Shown: positions 22,901 to 51,690 of the stretch, piece by piece
Numbering within the stretch: position 1 is the first letter of the stretch
Layout of the letters: the number at the start of each line of letters is the position of its first letter
NCBI GenBank assembly: GCA_024195265.1
Contig: JAJLRJ010000010.1
Location: 30,089,176 to 30,153,175, forward strand
Direction of reading: 5' to 3'
From: Dendrophyllia cribrosa
Lineage: Eukaryota > Cnidaria > Anthozoa > Scleractinia > Dendrophylliidae
DNA length: 64,000 bases
Program-made: the position numbers and the translations under genes
Notes under the pieces: model-generated
The model's database searches: none
Seen by the model: the letters and a program-made list of their open reading frames with translations, nothing else
What the model was told of the DNA's origin: nothing

Positions 22901-25131
22901 GGTGCTTGTTCAAGGAAATATGGTATTCCAGGTTAGAGATGTCCGTGGAGGAGGCTAATTTTAATCATTTCTTTTTACTTACCAGACACAATGATGATCT
23001 GATCTTGGAACACAGTAGCCACAAATTCTAAAAAAAAAAAAGAAATTAATAGAGTTGCTTATTAACATGATGTCATTGTACATTCTCTAGTTCAAGCCAA
23101 ACACTGGCATAGTCTGTGAGGTCTTTTGCAGACGCAAAAGCAGCAGAAATTTCACCTGTTATTCCACAGGGATGAAAAAGGCCCATCTAATCACCCAGGA
23201 ATAGTAGTTTTTTGTTTTGGACAAGTAGCTTTCCAGTTGAAAAAGTTCAAAGGCTAGATTAATACTACTATTAATGTTATTCCAGAAATAAGTTAAATGG
23301 AGGGGTTTTCTTGTTGAAAGTGATTTAAAAAGCTATTTTTTTAGCTAAACATGAAGTCATTAAAGTCAAAACTGCAAGAGACACTGTCCTGCCAAAAAAA
23401 ATTACAAACTTAATTTCCATGTTACATCTCCAAATGCCACAAAATTTGCAACTTAAGGACGTGCGTGCTAATTGTTTATGCGCATCCTTACTGCGCACAC
23501 AATTCATGTCGCAACGCCATGCTACATATACGTCATGCAGGAGCGTGCGCGCAAGAGAAGAAATCTAAACACATAAAGGGCTGAAAGCCATTGTGTTAAC
23601 TTTGCTTAGATTTAACTTGTATGGATGGTCAGTGACCCCCAATTTTTTTTTTTTTGAAAGATAATTTGCTTTGCCAATTCTCGACAGATTGTGAAAAAAT
23701 GAACAAAAAAATCAATGTAGGAAGTTTAAATTGTTTCCATTTTTTTCCCGCGCGACATCGAATCCTGCCAACTTGCGGCTGTCAGAGTTTGCAAATGTTG
23801 TCGTTTAAAGATTAGATTTTCTTTAAGTGACGTCACCAGTTGAATGAATTTGCTTAACAGACCTACTCACATAAAATTTGGGAAAGAGAGTTGCATTTTA
23901 GAGATTCATTTGCAATATTTTTTAACCAACAGACATTGGGGTCATATCCAGTAAGGAAGACCAATTTTTCAAAATTAGGGTTGCCTTTCAGATATCTTAT
24001 CTCAGAAACAAAGTCGGTGACCCCCCATTTTTTTGCATTTCTGACACGAATAACTAACCTGGCTGTAGTAAAAGTTTTATAAAAAAATCAATGTTAGAAG
24101 ATTTTCGCACGGATGTCCTTAATTGGATAAAAAGATTCTAAGGTCATTTTAGGGGTTTGAAATGAGCAATTTAGGGACTTCTTTTGGCAGATTTGTTAGG
24201 ATAGATATATTTTGGCAGGGACTTTATTTAGGGTTGTTAAAAACAATTTATCATTCATGTGGAGAAAAAAGAGCGTTTTTTGGGTTATGTTCTAGGCTAT
24301 TGGAATGTTTTGGGTCTTGTTTAAGCCTAATAGGACCTTTTAAGGGTCTACAAATTTGGCCTCATTAGCACCTTCCCATCACTAAGTACCTGAGTACACC
24401 TCCCCCCCCCCCCCCCCCAACCTCTGGGCTTGAAAAGTTATCAAAAATTGCATAAAATACAAAGTACTTTACCTGCAGTGTTTTGACCTGATAAAGGGCC
24501 CTTCACTACACAGACAGCAGGTAAGGTCCTTGAAGCCATTGGCATCGCAGTTGGGACCATTCTGTGATGACGATTTAGAAATCAGAGAATGCGAGATGAG
24601 GAGCCTTTTTGAAAACACGACATGCAGGTACAATAGTAACACAACACTAAACCCAGCAGAAATGATGGCAGAAGTGGCAAATGAGTAGTAAGGGGCAACA
24701 TGTAGAAGATAGAGTGCGAAAATACCAACTAGAGATGACAAAGCCCAGCTTACAAAGAACCAAGTCCTTTTTCGTTGGTTCAACACGTAGATATAATAAA
24801 CAAGAATAAACACGGGGACGTAGACAAGCGCTAATACCGTGAAAACGAGTCCATAACTTGCAAAGTAAAGAGAAATTGCTAAAAATAGCACAGGAATGAT
24901 TGCATCGAATTTCACTTTGAGAGCACCGTTGAACCAAGGAATGCGAACGCGATCAGAAATAACCATAGAAATCTCAGTCAGCTTCTCCCTCTGAACTCTG
25001 TTCCCTTTAAGGCACTGGTCGACGGCGCTGTCCAGTTCGTCGCACTCACAACAAAATGCCAGGATATGGGTCCTTTGACCATGCAGGTTACGAAACTCGC
25101 AACAACACAACGGGGAAGGATCCGATGCCAT
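19938..25131 (-). CDS. ZDHHC23: Palmitoyltransferase ZDHHC23-like, complete, four coding exons
   Basis: Exons on the minus strand: 25131-24473, 23027-22983, 21802-21635, 20199-19938, all with GT/AG borders and matching phases, giving 377 aa (human ZDHHC23 is about 409). The N-terminus has the family block L-C-C-C-E-x-x-N ... C-D-E-L-D and several membrane spans (about residues 75-190). The cysteine-rich domain follows: C-x2-C, H-C-x2-C, D230-H-H-C233, then N-C-C-I-G-x-x-N-H. C233 is the expected acyl-transfer cysteine. More membrane spans and a Y-N-R-G-F-L-R-N-W block follow. The C-terminus E-T-F-V fits a class I PDZ ligand; human ZDHHC23 (NIDD) is known to bind the nNOS PDZ domain by its tail. 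Expected role: protein S-palmitoylation in membranes. The start is the first ATG, at 25131. Confidence 0.92.
20300..20826. mobile_element. CCCTTT(A/C)ACTCCC MITE carrying a nested 318-bp element, ZDHHC23 intron 3
   Basis: It begins CCCTTTAACTCCCAAGAGTG and ends GACTCTGGGAGTGAAAGGG followed by TTAA. Relatives lie at 20,937-21,310 (internally expanded), 21,838-22,197 and, inverted, 37,768-37,975. TTAA beside CCC/GGG ends would fit a piggyBac-type MITE. The copy is split by the AGGCC element at 20,471. Confidence 0.6.
20471..20788. mobile_element. AGGCC-TTTACAC MITE with TTA duplication
   Basis: The ends AGGCCCATTTACAC and GTGTAAACAGGCCT are inverted repeats, flanked directly by TTA on both sides. 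The 3-bp TTA duplication fits PIF/Harbinger-type insertions. It disrupts the MITE that contains it, so it is younger. Relatives lie at 3,469-3,760 and 43,260-43,540. Confidence 0.7.
20935..21310. repeat. Four tandem units of about 88 bp
   Basis: The block AAGAGGTTTCATTTGAATGG starts at 20,964, 21,051, 21,139 and 21,227 (21,227 with one change), so the unit is 87-88 bp. Each unit carries CAGACTCAAAAGTTAGAAC and GGTACCATGCAAAAGTACTG. Single units occur at 20,404, 21,939 and, inverted, about 37,880. This is an internally amplified copy of the same MITE family. It lies in ZDHHC23 intron 3. Confidence 0.85.
21838..22197. mobile_element. CCCTTTCACTCCC MITE with a nested foldback, ZDHHC23 intron 2
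   Basis: CCCTTTCACTCCCAAGAGTG at the left and ACTCTGGGAGTGAAAGGG-TTAA at the right. The body matches the 88-bp unit once. It is interrupted by AGGCCTTTATCACGC ... GCGTGATAAAGGCCT at 22,018-22,169, a separate foldback insertion. Confidence 0.65.
23030..24472 (-). other. ZDHHC23 intron 1
   Basis: Noncoding. It contains a poly-C run of 18 at 24,401-24,418 and AT-rich sequence. No further exon is needed, because exons 1 and 2 join in frame within an arginine codon of the cysteine-rich domain. Confidence 0.7.
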
Positions 25132-26182
25132 TCTGATAGCAATAAATCAGTGCTGCCTACTTGACTATTCTATTTCAATACCGCATTGTTGAAACCAGAC
25201 GCAACGCTCGAGAGAAAACCACAAAGTGTCAACATTATATTTTGGCGCTAAGCCATCCGCCATCTTTTTTGAGCCCGCGATATCTTAGGCAGAAGGCAGT
25301 AAGTCCTTCATATATCACCACCGTTTATGTACACTCGAGAGAGATCAGCACATCCGTGATTTATACGCAGTTGTTGCACTGTGTCTTGATGGGCTCCTGA
25401 CTGTGTGAATAAAAAGCACTTTTAAAGAAATCGTTGTTCAATGACATCTTTCCTCCGTAGAACATTTTCAGCCTAGTACCCAGTTTCCGGGCATTTCCCT
25501 TCCTACTCACTCAATTATACACGACATCAGACGAAATAGGCGACATGGGAGGGGCTCGAGAAATAAACCTCCTAGTATTCATGTTTTTAATAAACAACCA
25601 GAACGCCCCATTTTGATCAGGTGGATGAGTTTATACACACAATAAAACATGAGATAAAAACCACATGTGTTTCAACAAATTTCAAACGCATGTGTAAAAT
25701 GTTTCCTATAAAGCTTTTTTTCCCTATTTTTTTTCACTATAAAGCTGCATATCCATCAACGAAGCATTTTTACATTTATAATAATGAATGAACCCTCGTA
25801 ATAAGCCTAACTTAATTATACCTACCCGCCTCGACTAGTTTTTCAACTATTTGTGGGTAGGTTAGTTGTTGTTATAATAAAAGCGAGCTTTTACCTGAAT
25901 TTGAATGAAATTTTAAGAGGTTTAAAGAAGGGATAGAAGAAAGAATGATTTTAGGAACACTAACAGACAGTTGATACTTACGCAAGAGCACCCCAGGTTG
26001 CTACTGCTAGTGGACTATTTGGGTGTCCATTTATTAATTATTAACTACAAATTCTAATTAATTTTAAAACTTCATTAAATCTTCAATATTTCTTTTAGTC
26101 CTTATAGTTTTCACTAAATTTTACACATCCTTTGAGAAAAACTATTTCCTCCCAAACATTCCCAAAAATTTACAAAACACCC
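25132..26182. other. Intergenic region upstream of ZDHHC23
   Basis: This includes the 5' leader and promoter of the minus-strand gene, with no TATA box that I can place securely. No further gene seen. Confidence 0.4.
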
Positions 26183-26399
26183 TAAGGGCGCTTACCATTT
26201 GTCAGAACTGGCAGGCCAGACCGGTCCGTTTGTAACTAGAATGCATCTTTTTAAAGACTTGTTCCTACAAGTCCATCAAAAGGGTGCATACTATTTCCAA
26301 ATTTACCAGTCTGGCCGACCAGTTCTGGCAAATAATGGGATAATATTTACGAATTGAGCCGTCCGGCCGGGCAGTTCTGACAAATGGTAAGCGTCCTTA
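26183..26399. mobile_element. 217-bp MITE with 28-bp terminal inverted repeats
   Basis: TAAGGGCGCTTACCATTTGT-CAGAACTG at the left and CAGTTCTG-ACAAATGGTAAGCGTCCTTA at the right differ at one position. Internally CAGTTCTGGC/GGCCGACC motifs repeat. No coding capacity. Confidence 0.8.
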
Positions 26400-26641
26400 G
26401 ATTCATGAGATGAGCATAGAGGTTTTGGATTGCTTGAAACATGAACGAGATATTTTCATTAAACCCATGTCAAGTGGCGGGAAGATGGCATTTATGTAAA
26501 GCCTCCCCTTAAACCCAAACTTTTGGATTGCTTATTGCTTCGAGAACAAATTCAATCCTATGGCGTCCCAGAAGAAAGAAGCAAAAATTGGAAAGCGATG
26601 AAAAGAATCAAATTAAGAATTAAAAGAGGCGAGCCAAGTTT

Positions 26642-26751
26642 TAGCCTGAGAAAACAGACGTCGTTTCGCGGCGCCACCACTGGGGCCCCTGCGAAACGGT
26701 CAGTTTCGCAGGGGCCCCAGTAATGGCGCCACGAAACTTTTTCTCAGGCTA
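26642..26751. repeat. 110-bp foldback element
   Basis: The arms run from TAGCCTGAGAAAAC to GGCCCCTGCGAAAC and back through GTTTCGCAGGGGCC to TTTTTCTCAGGCTA, with a GGTCA centre and a few mismatches. It is GC-rich against an AT-rich background. Confidence 0.8.
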
Positions 26752-27263
26752 GCCAAGTTTAAACTCCTAGGAACAAGACATTCATGTTTGGTGTGTTGCA
26801 GTGTGCTGTCCTGCATGAAAAGAGCACTCGCTAAAGGCCAACGTGAATGTCATATACCTGAAGCGAAATTGGATGTAAATTATCGGTGTAGTTTTGCAGC
26901 TGCTCTACTGGCTTGTAGAACTTTATCGTAGTTTGGCTTTTCAATTAGAAGCCCCCTCCAAACATCTACCAAAGGTCGGCAAAATAGGCCCTTTGCAGCT
27001 GGGGGTCACGAGAACTACTTTGCACAATATTATTTTGTATACCTAATTAAAAAAAAGGTTGCTTTTGCAATTGGTCATTGGCATTTGGGCATACGGAACA
27101 CAATGCAATGCTTTGCTGACCGCCAAACAATAGCTTCCCAATGCCCAAAGCAACCTTTATTGAATTTGGTATATTATGGGCTATAACTTAAAAAAACACC
27201 AGAAATATAAAGAGAATGGCAAAATTTAGTTAAATGGCCAAGTTTGAGGCCTCTAGCGTTGAG

Positions 27264-27716
27264 AGGGACAGTGTCCCTGCTGAAATTTCTTATTTTTATC
27301 ATTATGGCCAGGAGCTTGCTTAATTATTATTTTGAAGGGGCAGTGTCACGCAGATTTTGCTGTTTTGGTCAAAATACACTAAATATATGACACAGTACCT
27401 TCACCTCAAACATAAAATTGCTTTTAGAACACCAAGAAGATAATATCAAGTGATTTCTTCAAGGAAGAACAAACCATAAGTTTTTCTGCGATTTTTCTAC
27501 GACTCTTGGGAGGAACTTGAAAAAAATGGCCATTTTTCAAGTTGCAATCCATTTCCATCCTGGCCATCCGCAGCCAAAGATAACAAATACTAGTTTCTGT
27601 GCACTGGTAGAGTATTTGTTAACAAAACTGGACCATTATTTTAAGGTTTCCATTGAAACAAATGTTTTTTTGGCTTTTCAAAGTGATACTAAAAATAGGT
27701 GACAGTGTCCCTTTAA
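27264..27716. repeat. Dispersed repeat with GGGACAGTGTCC-type ends
   Basis: The stretch around CAAGTTGCAATCCATTTCCA and TACTAGTTTCTGTGCACTGG recurs inverted at 61,640-62,000. Short related ends (AGCCCCTTTAAA) also occur near 44,110. It is a noncoding interspersed repeat. Confidence 0.55.
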
Positions 27717-29372
27717 AATAGTAAGACAAGATTACCGAAAGCGATGAACACAAAGAAATATGAACTAAAGAGACAAAACGACTTCTACCAGATCAGTGGA
27801 ATGTTTGATTTCTTGAATCAAAATTGATGAACTGTAATCCACTTCCATCCTTGTAATCCTGCACCTTTTTTCCAAACTACTGCTTATGTTTTGCTCTATA
27901 GGATCTTTTTATCCAAACTAGTTGTATATTTAGTGGCATTTGGCAATAAAACATGGAAATTAGGAAAACACAATTTCCTTATTTCGGCGGGACAGTGTCC
28001 CCTTGCGGGGGAATTTTTGTAACACAGTCCGAGTCTGAAGTGGGTCCCATATAAAATTGACAGGGTGATCATCAGAAAATTTGAAAGGAACTCCTTTAAA
28101 AGATCCTTAGTGCTAAAACGTACAACCATCACCCCTCTCCCCCAACTTTTATATGGGACTTCCCCCCTGTGTGAAACAATTTGCCGACCCTCCAGCATCA
28201 TCAAGGTCAAGGTTCAATAAGTGTTAACAGTTTTTAGGGGAGGGGGTGATGCCGCCAAAAGTCTAAGAGACTGTCAAATCTAAGGAAACCACATTGCGGA
28301 AGATACAAGGATTTCAGATCAGAAGTCCAATAAACCAGGACTAGGATTTTTCCTGATCTGTTTTGTATCTGCCCCAAGTTGGTTCACAACTGCAAACTCA
28401 CTTGTTAGTCAAAGTCAATGCTCTTGACAATCAATACTTTCATATTTTATCTTAGCAGAATGCTCACAAGATGTATACAAGAGTAGATTATAAATTTTAC
28501 ACATAAAAGAAGAAACAAATAAAATTGCTTAAATTTACAAGCCCATAAAATTCTATACAGACTCAAATGATAACTGTGAAGTTTTTTTTTTCTACAGCCA
28601 GGCTGGGGAACGGCCTTTGGCGCAAGGTTAAGACGAACATATTTTACATTATTTAAATATTAATTCTGGTACTGTCAGTATAAATACATTATCCAGTACC
28701 AAACCTTTACGATCTATAGGATTTGTTAAATTTTTAATCCCCCATCAAAATGATTCCCGTCACTAATTTCTCCAAGGTGCTTCCCAATTCTGGTACAAAA
28801 GTGTGTCAACGTTTTTGAAACGCACCTCTCCAGTGCAGTGGCCATAAAAATTTCGTCTTTTTTTATGGAACAATTCATATACATTGCAAAATAAAACCAC
28901 CCTTTTTAGTCCTAAAAACAGCACAATTTAACAATGGTGAAAAAGAAAAGTCAGCCACAGCTAAGGCGAATCTGAAAGAATGTAAGAAGGGGTACCTAAA
29001 ATTCCTCAAGTAATAAATAGCATGTCAAATCTAGTTTGAAGCTTTTTTATGGGGATGGGGGGAAATTCTCAGGCTGGCTTTGCTTTAAACACCATTAAAT
29101 ACTGCAATTCAATCTAATTTGACAGGTCAGTGACTTACAGTGAGATAATTAGAAAAGATTTGTACATGACAGGTTTTGGAAAGTAAAATTTAAGACTTAA
29201 ACAGAATGGCAAACCAGTGCACTTTCAAAATACACACTAAAACATCTGCATTCGTGACTTGATTTGTGACACTATTTACAAAACAATTTAGCACTTCTTT
29301 TTGTACAAGGATTAACTTCAATGCAGTCTATATGGACACAAGTGTTCATAAATTCTAATTGACAGTTCTTGT
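27717..29372. other. Intergenic region and probable GSK3 3' untranslated region
   Basis: No further protein is recognised. Sequence just below 29,373 is presumably the GSK3 3' UTR on the minus strand. I cannot place the polyadenylation site with confidence. Confidence 0.4.
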
Positions 29373-46783
<17,411 letters not shown>

Positions 46784-47086
46784 GGTTGTAAAATTTTCGA
46801 TATAGATGAACCTGAAGGATCACCGGACCATTACATCTCCGTCGTCAGCTTATATTCAACATGGAGAGTTGCTTTCAAGCCACCTTACGCAGCGGACAAG
46901 TGATTTCCCTGAATGGTCCTGAAACTACACGCTCCTCCGGTCATTTAGGGCCAAATTAAATGCAGTTTGCTTCCGGAGTTCCTGTAGATGATGCGAGGCC
47001 GCCGATCAAATCGGTCCAATAGAGACAACAGTCGTTTTAAGCAACGAAAAATACAGATAAAGGCAAATGACACTCAAAAAATCACA
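46784..47086. promoter_or_regulatory. Divergent promoter region between GSK3 and MRE11
   Basis: The GSK3 ATG (46,783, minus) and the first ATG of the putative MRE11 leader exon (47,087, plus) are about 300 bp apart and point away from each other. The stretch is less AT-rich than most of the window. I do not see a TATA box. A shared bidirectional promoter is inferred from geometry only. Confidence 0.5.
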
Positions 47087-47227
47087 ATGGCGCTTGCTAC
47101 TGCAGGCATGTGCCGTTTAGGGGGCCCCCAACGAAGTTTGTTCAATCTGTTAGCCAATGGCAACGGTGACGAAACAATCCCGAAGTATAGGCGACGCCTT
47201 CCGAAGCCTTGGCGGATTTTCGGTCAT
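47087..47227 (+). other. Putative MRE11 leader exon with upstream ATGs
   Basis: The segment ends with a consensus donor (GGTCAT|GTAAGT). Spliced to the acceptor at 47,552/47,553 it would form an ATG across the junction. The ATG at 47,157 is in frame with MRE11 and would add 23 residues rich in Ser/Arg; the ATG at 47,087 opens a different 47-codon frame that runs out of frame after splicing. Confidence 0.45.
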
Positions 47228-47552
47228 GTAAGTATTCAGGGGATAGTTTAATTTTGAAGCGGTTATACATAACTTCCTCTTTTAAAATATTCATAAATTT
47301 TCAAGGGGCTCTTAAAACAACTAATTTAAATCAAACACAGCTTTATTGGGCTAATAAAACCAAAGAAAACGAAGGTAAGCCGAAGACGTCTTCAATCTTC
47401 GGTCAGCGGACTTCATAAAACCGCGGGAATTCAAGATGGCGGTCCAGTAAGAGCCCGACGCGACTGTGTCTTTTGCAGATTTTCTTTTGGTTTCTGCATG
47501 AATTTGATGCAAAAAAATTTATTTATTTATTTATGTATTACTTTGTAAACAG

Positions 47553-48091
47553 GACAGAAGAGGACGAAGCTGCAAATACAATGTCAGTTCTTGTAGGTGA
47601 GTATTTTTTGGGGAACAGAAAGCTCTTAGTCTTCTAGTAGCTTGCATGCGTGATACTGCGTGATACAGCGCGCTTTTAGAGAAATTTACATATATTGCGA
47701 GATAATTGCCCTGCTTATATTGATTTTATCCATTGCATTCACTCTTCAGCTTCAGATTGCCATCTTGGATTCATGGAAAAAGATCAAGTCCGAGGGAATG
47801 ATTCACTGGTTACATTTGAGGAAATACTGCAAATAGCAAAGGACAAAAATGTAAGCTTAAGTTTCTGTAGTTTGTTTTGAATGATTCAAAGTTTATGTGA
47901 AATTAAACACTGGCCTCAAAACTTGCTACCCTACCCCCATCCCCCCCATCCCTTCTCCCCCATCCCTTCCCCCCCATCGCTGCCCCCCATCGCTGCCCCC
48001 CATCGCTGCCCCTAATCCCTCCCCCCAATCCCCATCCTTCCCCCAATCCCCCAACAAATCATCACATCAAGTCATGATGTCATGAATCCCA

Positions 48092-48135
<44 letters not shown>

Positions 48136-51100
48136 ATGGGGACAAAATTTGATACCCCAAAAAATTCCTAGGGCTTCCAGTGAAACCCTATAAAATCCCC
48201 TCAACTAAAATTAAAATTAAAAATTTTAAAATTAAACCCAAGTTTGGTTGTATCACCCTATATTATAATTAAGTGGTGATTTAAGGTGGCTCGATAGTAT
48301 AATATAATATAGTATAATATAATATAAAAATGGCCATTTCCCAACAATTTTTCAAACACTTTCGCTTTGTGTTTACAGTACTTTGTTTATGCCACAAACT
48401 TAAACAGGTCTTGAACATTATTTTGCTTCCTGGAATTAAATTGCTCCCCATATTTACCGTAAACTTGACCTCTTTTAAGTGGTCACCTCTATTAAGCGGT
48501 CAGTTGGCTATTCCTTATGAGTGACTGCTTAATAGAGGTTTGACTGTACTACATTCGTAGCACTACGTGGGCACAATGCACGGAAACTATTCTTTACCAT
48601 GAATCTTCATATTGTTTTGAATACCTAAAAAAATCCCTTCACTCAAGCCACCGCAAAAAATACTTGCCAAAATGTTCTTAGCCCAAAAAATCCTGGATTC
48701 AAAAATTTCATACCCCCAAAAAACTTTGCACATCCCTGTCACTTTAACTTTAATCCACAAGATATGACCAAGTCATGCACAAATAGCGCAGTGAGTGTCG
48801 TAAAACCCAAACCAAAGTAATATTATTACTTTGGCCAATCACAACAAATGCAGACAATCCAATAAACCAATCAGAACTCGAAGCAAATGCATGTAGCCGG
48901 CACCAAATGCAGAAAAACGCAAGCGAAAGAAAGTGACTCGGACGTACATGTGCGCTTGCTCAAAATCATTGTGACAAACAAAAATCGAGACTGCCAGTAT
49001 AAGATAAGGTGCAGGGAACTTAAGCAACCACAGGCAAACCAAAGATTAGTGTGCTGCTCGCCTGGGGTTCGCAGCAATTGTATTGTCTGTTGCTAATTTG
49101 ATTGATTTATGATTTGTCTGACAGGTTGATTTTATTCTTCTTGGAGGGGATCTGTTTCATGAAAACAAACCTTCTCGTAAAACATTGCACAACACTATGG
49201 CTTTATTCAGGAAATACTGCCTGGGCGATAAACCTTGCCAGTTAGAGTTTCTTAGTGATCAGTCTGTCAACTTTTCCAATTCCAGGTTAGTTTTATCTGA
49301 AAACAGTGAATAGATGAACCACTCTGTGGATTTTAATAACTAAAATCCACAAAGCATCTACTGTGTTTGGGCAAGTAGACACGATGCTAAAACTGATGCT
49401 GTATAAATAAAAGTTGTAACAATGAAAACTGTAACAATCAAAGCTGTAACTGTTGCAATGATGCAAATAGAAAGATATCTAATTTGCAGAAGGTCAATGC
49501 CAGCATGACATCTGAATCGTGCAACTCACCTTTCCATATTTTTTACAGACAAAATTATGCAAAAGCCGACACTTCGAACATTAAAACCTCTAAACCTTTA
49601 ATATCTTGTTCTTTTCTAAAAAAAAAATGCCAAAAGAGATCAGACAAGACGATAATAAAGACTGCACGTTCAGACAGCCATGTGGGTTAAAAATTGTGAC
49701 GTGGTGACCTAGTAGGCCTACCGGTAGTAAAGTTGGCTTTAACTTAGAAAATAATAAGGGGAAGGCCCAGGTAGACCTCAAAATTTCAAAAGAAGTAAAG
49801 TTGAATGAACTGAATATTACCGTAGTAGCATGCAGTGGACTCATGCTCCCCAAAGGGAGCCTATTTTTTAAATTTCATAACAGGTATATTGTTATTTTCT
49901 TTTGTCAGGTTCCCTGTGGTAAATTATGAGGATCCTAACTATAACATATCTATTCCAGTCTTCTCAATTCATGGAAATCATGATGATCCAGCTGGGGTGA
50001 GAAATCATAATATTTGTTCTGAATTTTCTATTTATGCTCAAGTTCCCCTTCTAGTAAACTGTGTATAAGAAACTTAAGGTAGAAAGATAGATGTATCTAT
50101 CTCAGGGGCATAGCTAGCTGTATGCACGTACGCACGTGCGTACCTGAAAAAGTCGAAAAAAAGAGAGATTTGGGACTTAAAGGTGGGGGGAGGAGGTGGG
50201 GGAATTGTTTGAAAAGTGATTGTGCGTACCTCTGAAAAAGTCCTGGCTACGCCCCTGTATCTTATCCTGACTGCTGCAGGATTTAATAGTGGGAGGTTGT
50301 GCGTTAGATCCCCAACCAGACCACACTCTCAGGGTCTTTAAATAAATGAGGGTGATGGTGGTACCTTTGCTAATCTGCAAACAGTTACACCTACATGTGG
50401 TTTGGAGTAGAGGAGGAAAAAACAATGTCCTCAATTAGAACTTCTGTGCTAAAATGCATTGACTCAATTGTATTAATTTTCATTTCATGTTTAGGATGGG
50501 AACCTTTGTGCCCTAGACTTACTCAGTGTTTGTGGGTTTGTCAATTACTTTGGCAGAGCACCGTCCATTGATGACATAACAGTGTCGCCCATCTTGATTC
50601 AGAAGGGACGTGCAAAGCTTGCTCTTTTTGGTTTAGGTTCCATCAGAGATGAGCGTCTTCACAGAACCTTTCTGAATGAGAGTGTCAAGATGCTCCGACC
50701 AAGGGAAGATCCTGAATCTTGGTTCAATGTATTTGTACTGCATCAAAATAGGTACCAGACGAGTATACTTCATTCAGACATGAAGAAGAGTGTTTCATTT
50801 TGAGGTGTTTGGAACCCCTGATGAAACTCTCTTTCTAGTTAATGATTCTTGTAGAAATCAAAGCAAAAGTTCATCAAATTTTTTGGTAATTAGGATCACT
50901 TTATCCAAATCTCATTCACAGACTAGTGATTTCCTTTGTTGTCTCTTAAGAAATTTTTAATAAGTTTGAAAATTTAACTTTCATGTTTCCACCCCCATAA
51001 AAAGAGTGAAGAGAGTGGGTAGGAGGAAAGTAAACCCTGATGTGAATGGGGAGATTAGCTTGGCTTTGCTGCTAACTTCTGCCCTTGCATGATAATCACT

Positions 51101-51536
51101 GCCAGCTATGCAGGCTTCCTATTTTGGGTACCTTTGAATTCTCTGCAAACAGTCCTCTCCCAGGGCAGTACCCCAGATTTAAAAAGACGGGGAGTTGAGT
51201 TTCATGGTAAAAATCTAATATAGCTGACCACCTCATCCAACAAATTAATCAAATGAGAAACTCATTAAGATTGTCATAATTATTAAAAAGCCTACTCACA
51301 CACTTTCCATGAAGTTAAATAACTATTTAAATTACATTCTCCAGGTCAAAGCATGGTTTAACAAACTACATTCCAGAGAAGTTCCTGGACAATTTTCTTG
51401 ATCTTGTGATATGGGGCCATGAGCATGAATGTATTATAGAGCCAAAGAATGCAGAAGATCCAAACCTGTCCTTTTACATCAGTCAACCTGGCTCCAGTGT
51501 GGCTACGTCACTCTGTGAAGGGGAAGCAGAAACTAA
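47553..51536 (+). CDS. MRE11: MRE11 nuclease, N-terminal exons only
   Basis: Exons on +: 47553-47596, 47750-47850, 49125-49285, 49909-49996, 50495-50751, 51345-51536, all GT/AG and in phase, about 282 codons, plus the leader exon at 47,087-47,227. Phosphodiesterase motifs are intact: D18-x-H20, G-G-D58-L-F-H-E, G-N126-H127-D-D, H215-Q-N, W-G-H243-E-H245. MRE11 with RAD50 and NBS1 resects and senses DNA double-strand breaks. Exon 7 ends within a Lys codon just before the expected K-H-x-G-L-L block, and no following exon is found to 64,000. The capping, DNA-binding and Gly/Arg-rich parts are therefore outside the window or lost. The start is uncertain; an in-frame ATG at 47,533 or 47,581 is also possible. 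Confidence 0.93.
47928..48134 (+). repeat. C-rich minisatellite followed by a 43-base G run, MRE11 intron
   Basis: CCCCCATCC/CGCTGCCCC units (47,928-48,060) are followed 30 bp later by an unbroken G run at 48,092-48,134. The C-rich tract and G run could pair, or each could form a four-stranded structure. The exact G count may be an assembly artefact. It lies between MRE11 exons ending at 47,850 and starting at 49,125. Confidence 0.85.
48459..48549. repeat. Short foldback (GACCTCT-AAGTGGTCA)
   Basis: CCTCTATTAAGCGGTCA is answered by TGACTGCTTAATAGAGG, ending TTTGACTGTAC. Probably a small relative of the CAGTCAAAC MITEs. Confidence 0.5.
50103..50257. mobile_element. Foldback MITE with CAGGGGCATAGCTAG ends, TATCT flanks, MRE11 intron
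   Basis: CAGGGGCATAGCTAG and CTGGCTACGCCCCTG are imperfect inverted ends. TATCT is duplicated on both sides (50,098-50,102 and 50,258-50,262). GCGTACCT-GAAAAAGTC is repeated near both ends. Confidence 0.75.
50270..50400 (+). repeat. SINE-like fragment
   Basis: A B-box-like GTTAGATCCCCAACCAGACC is followed by CTCAGGGTCTTTAAATAA and a region ending in ATCTGCAAACAG. This arrangement resembles tRNA-derived SINEs seen in cnidarian genomes. Weak call. Confidence 0.35.
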
Positions 51537-51690
51537 GTAAGTTCTGGTTCCTGTGAAATATTCACAAAGATATCTGGGTATTATATAGACTGCGCGTAGA
51601 CTCTCAATAATAATAATAATTTTTGTAAAATTCATAAGGGTACTAACAAATAGAAATGAGCCATTCCAATCACATGGTTACCCTGTAAAT

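Noticed and set aside
24401..24418. Poly-C run as a regulatory element
   Set aside because: A simple homopolymer in an intron with no supporting context.
47087..47227. Separate small gene starting M-A-L-A-T-A-G
   Set aside because: The frame does not continue into any other exon. The donor and position fit an MRE11 leader better, so I treat it as a possible uORF.
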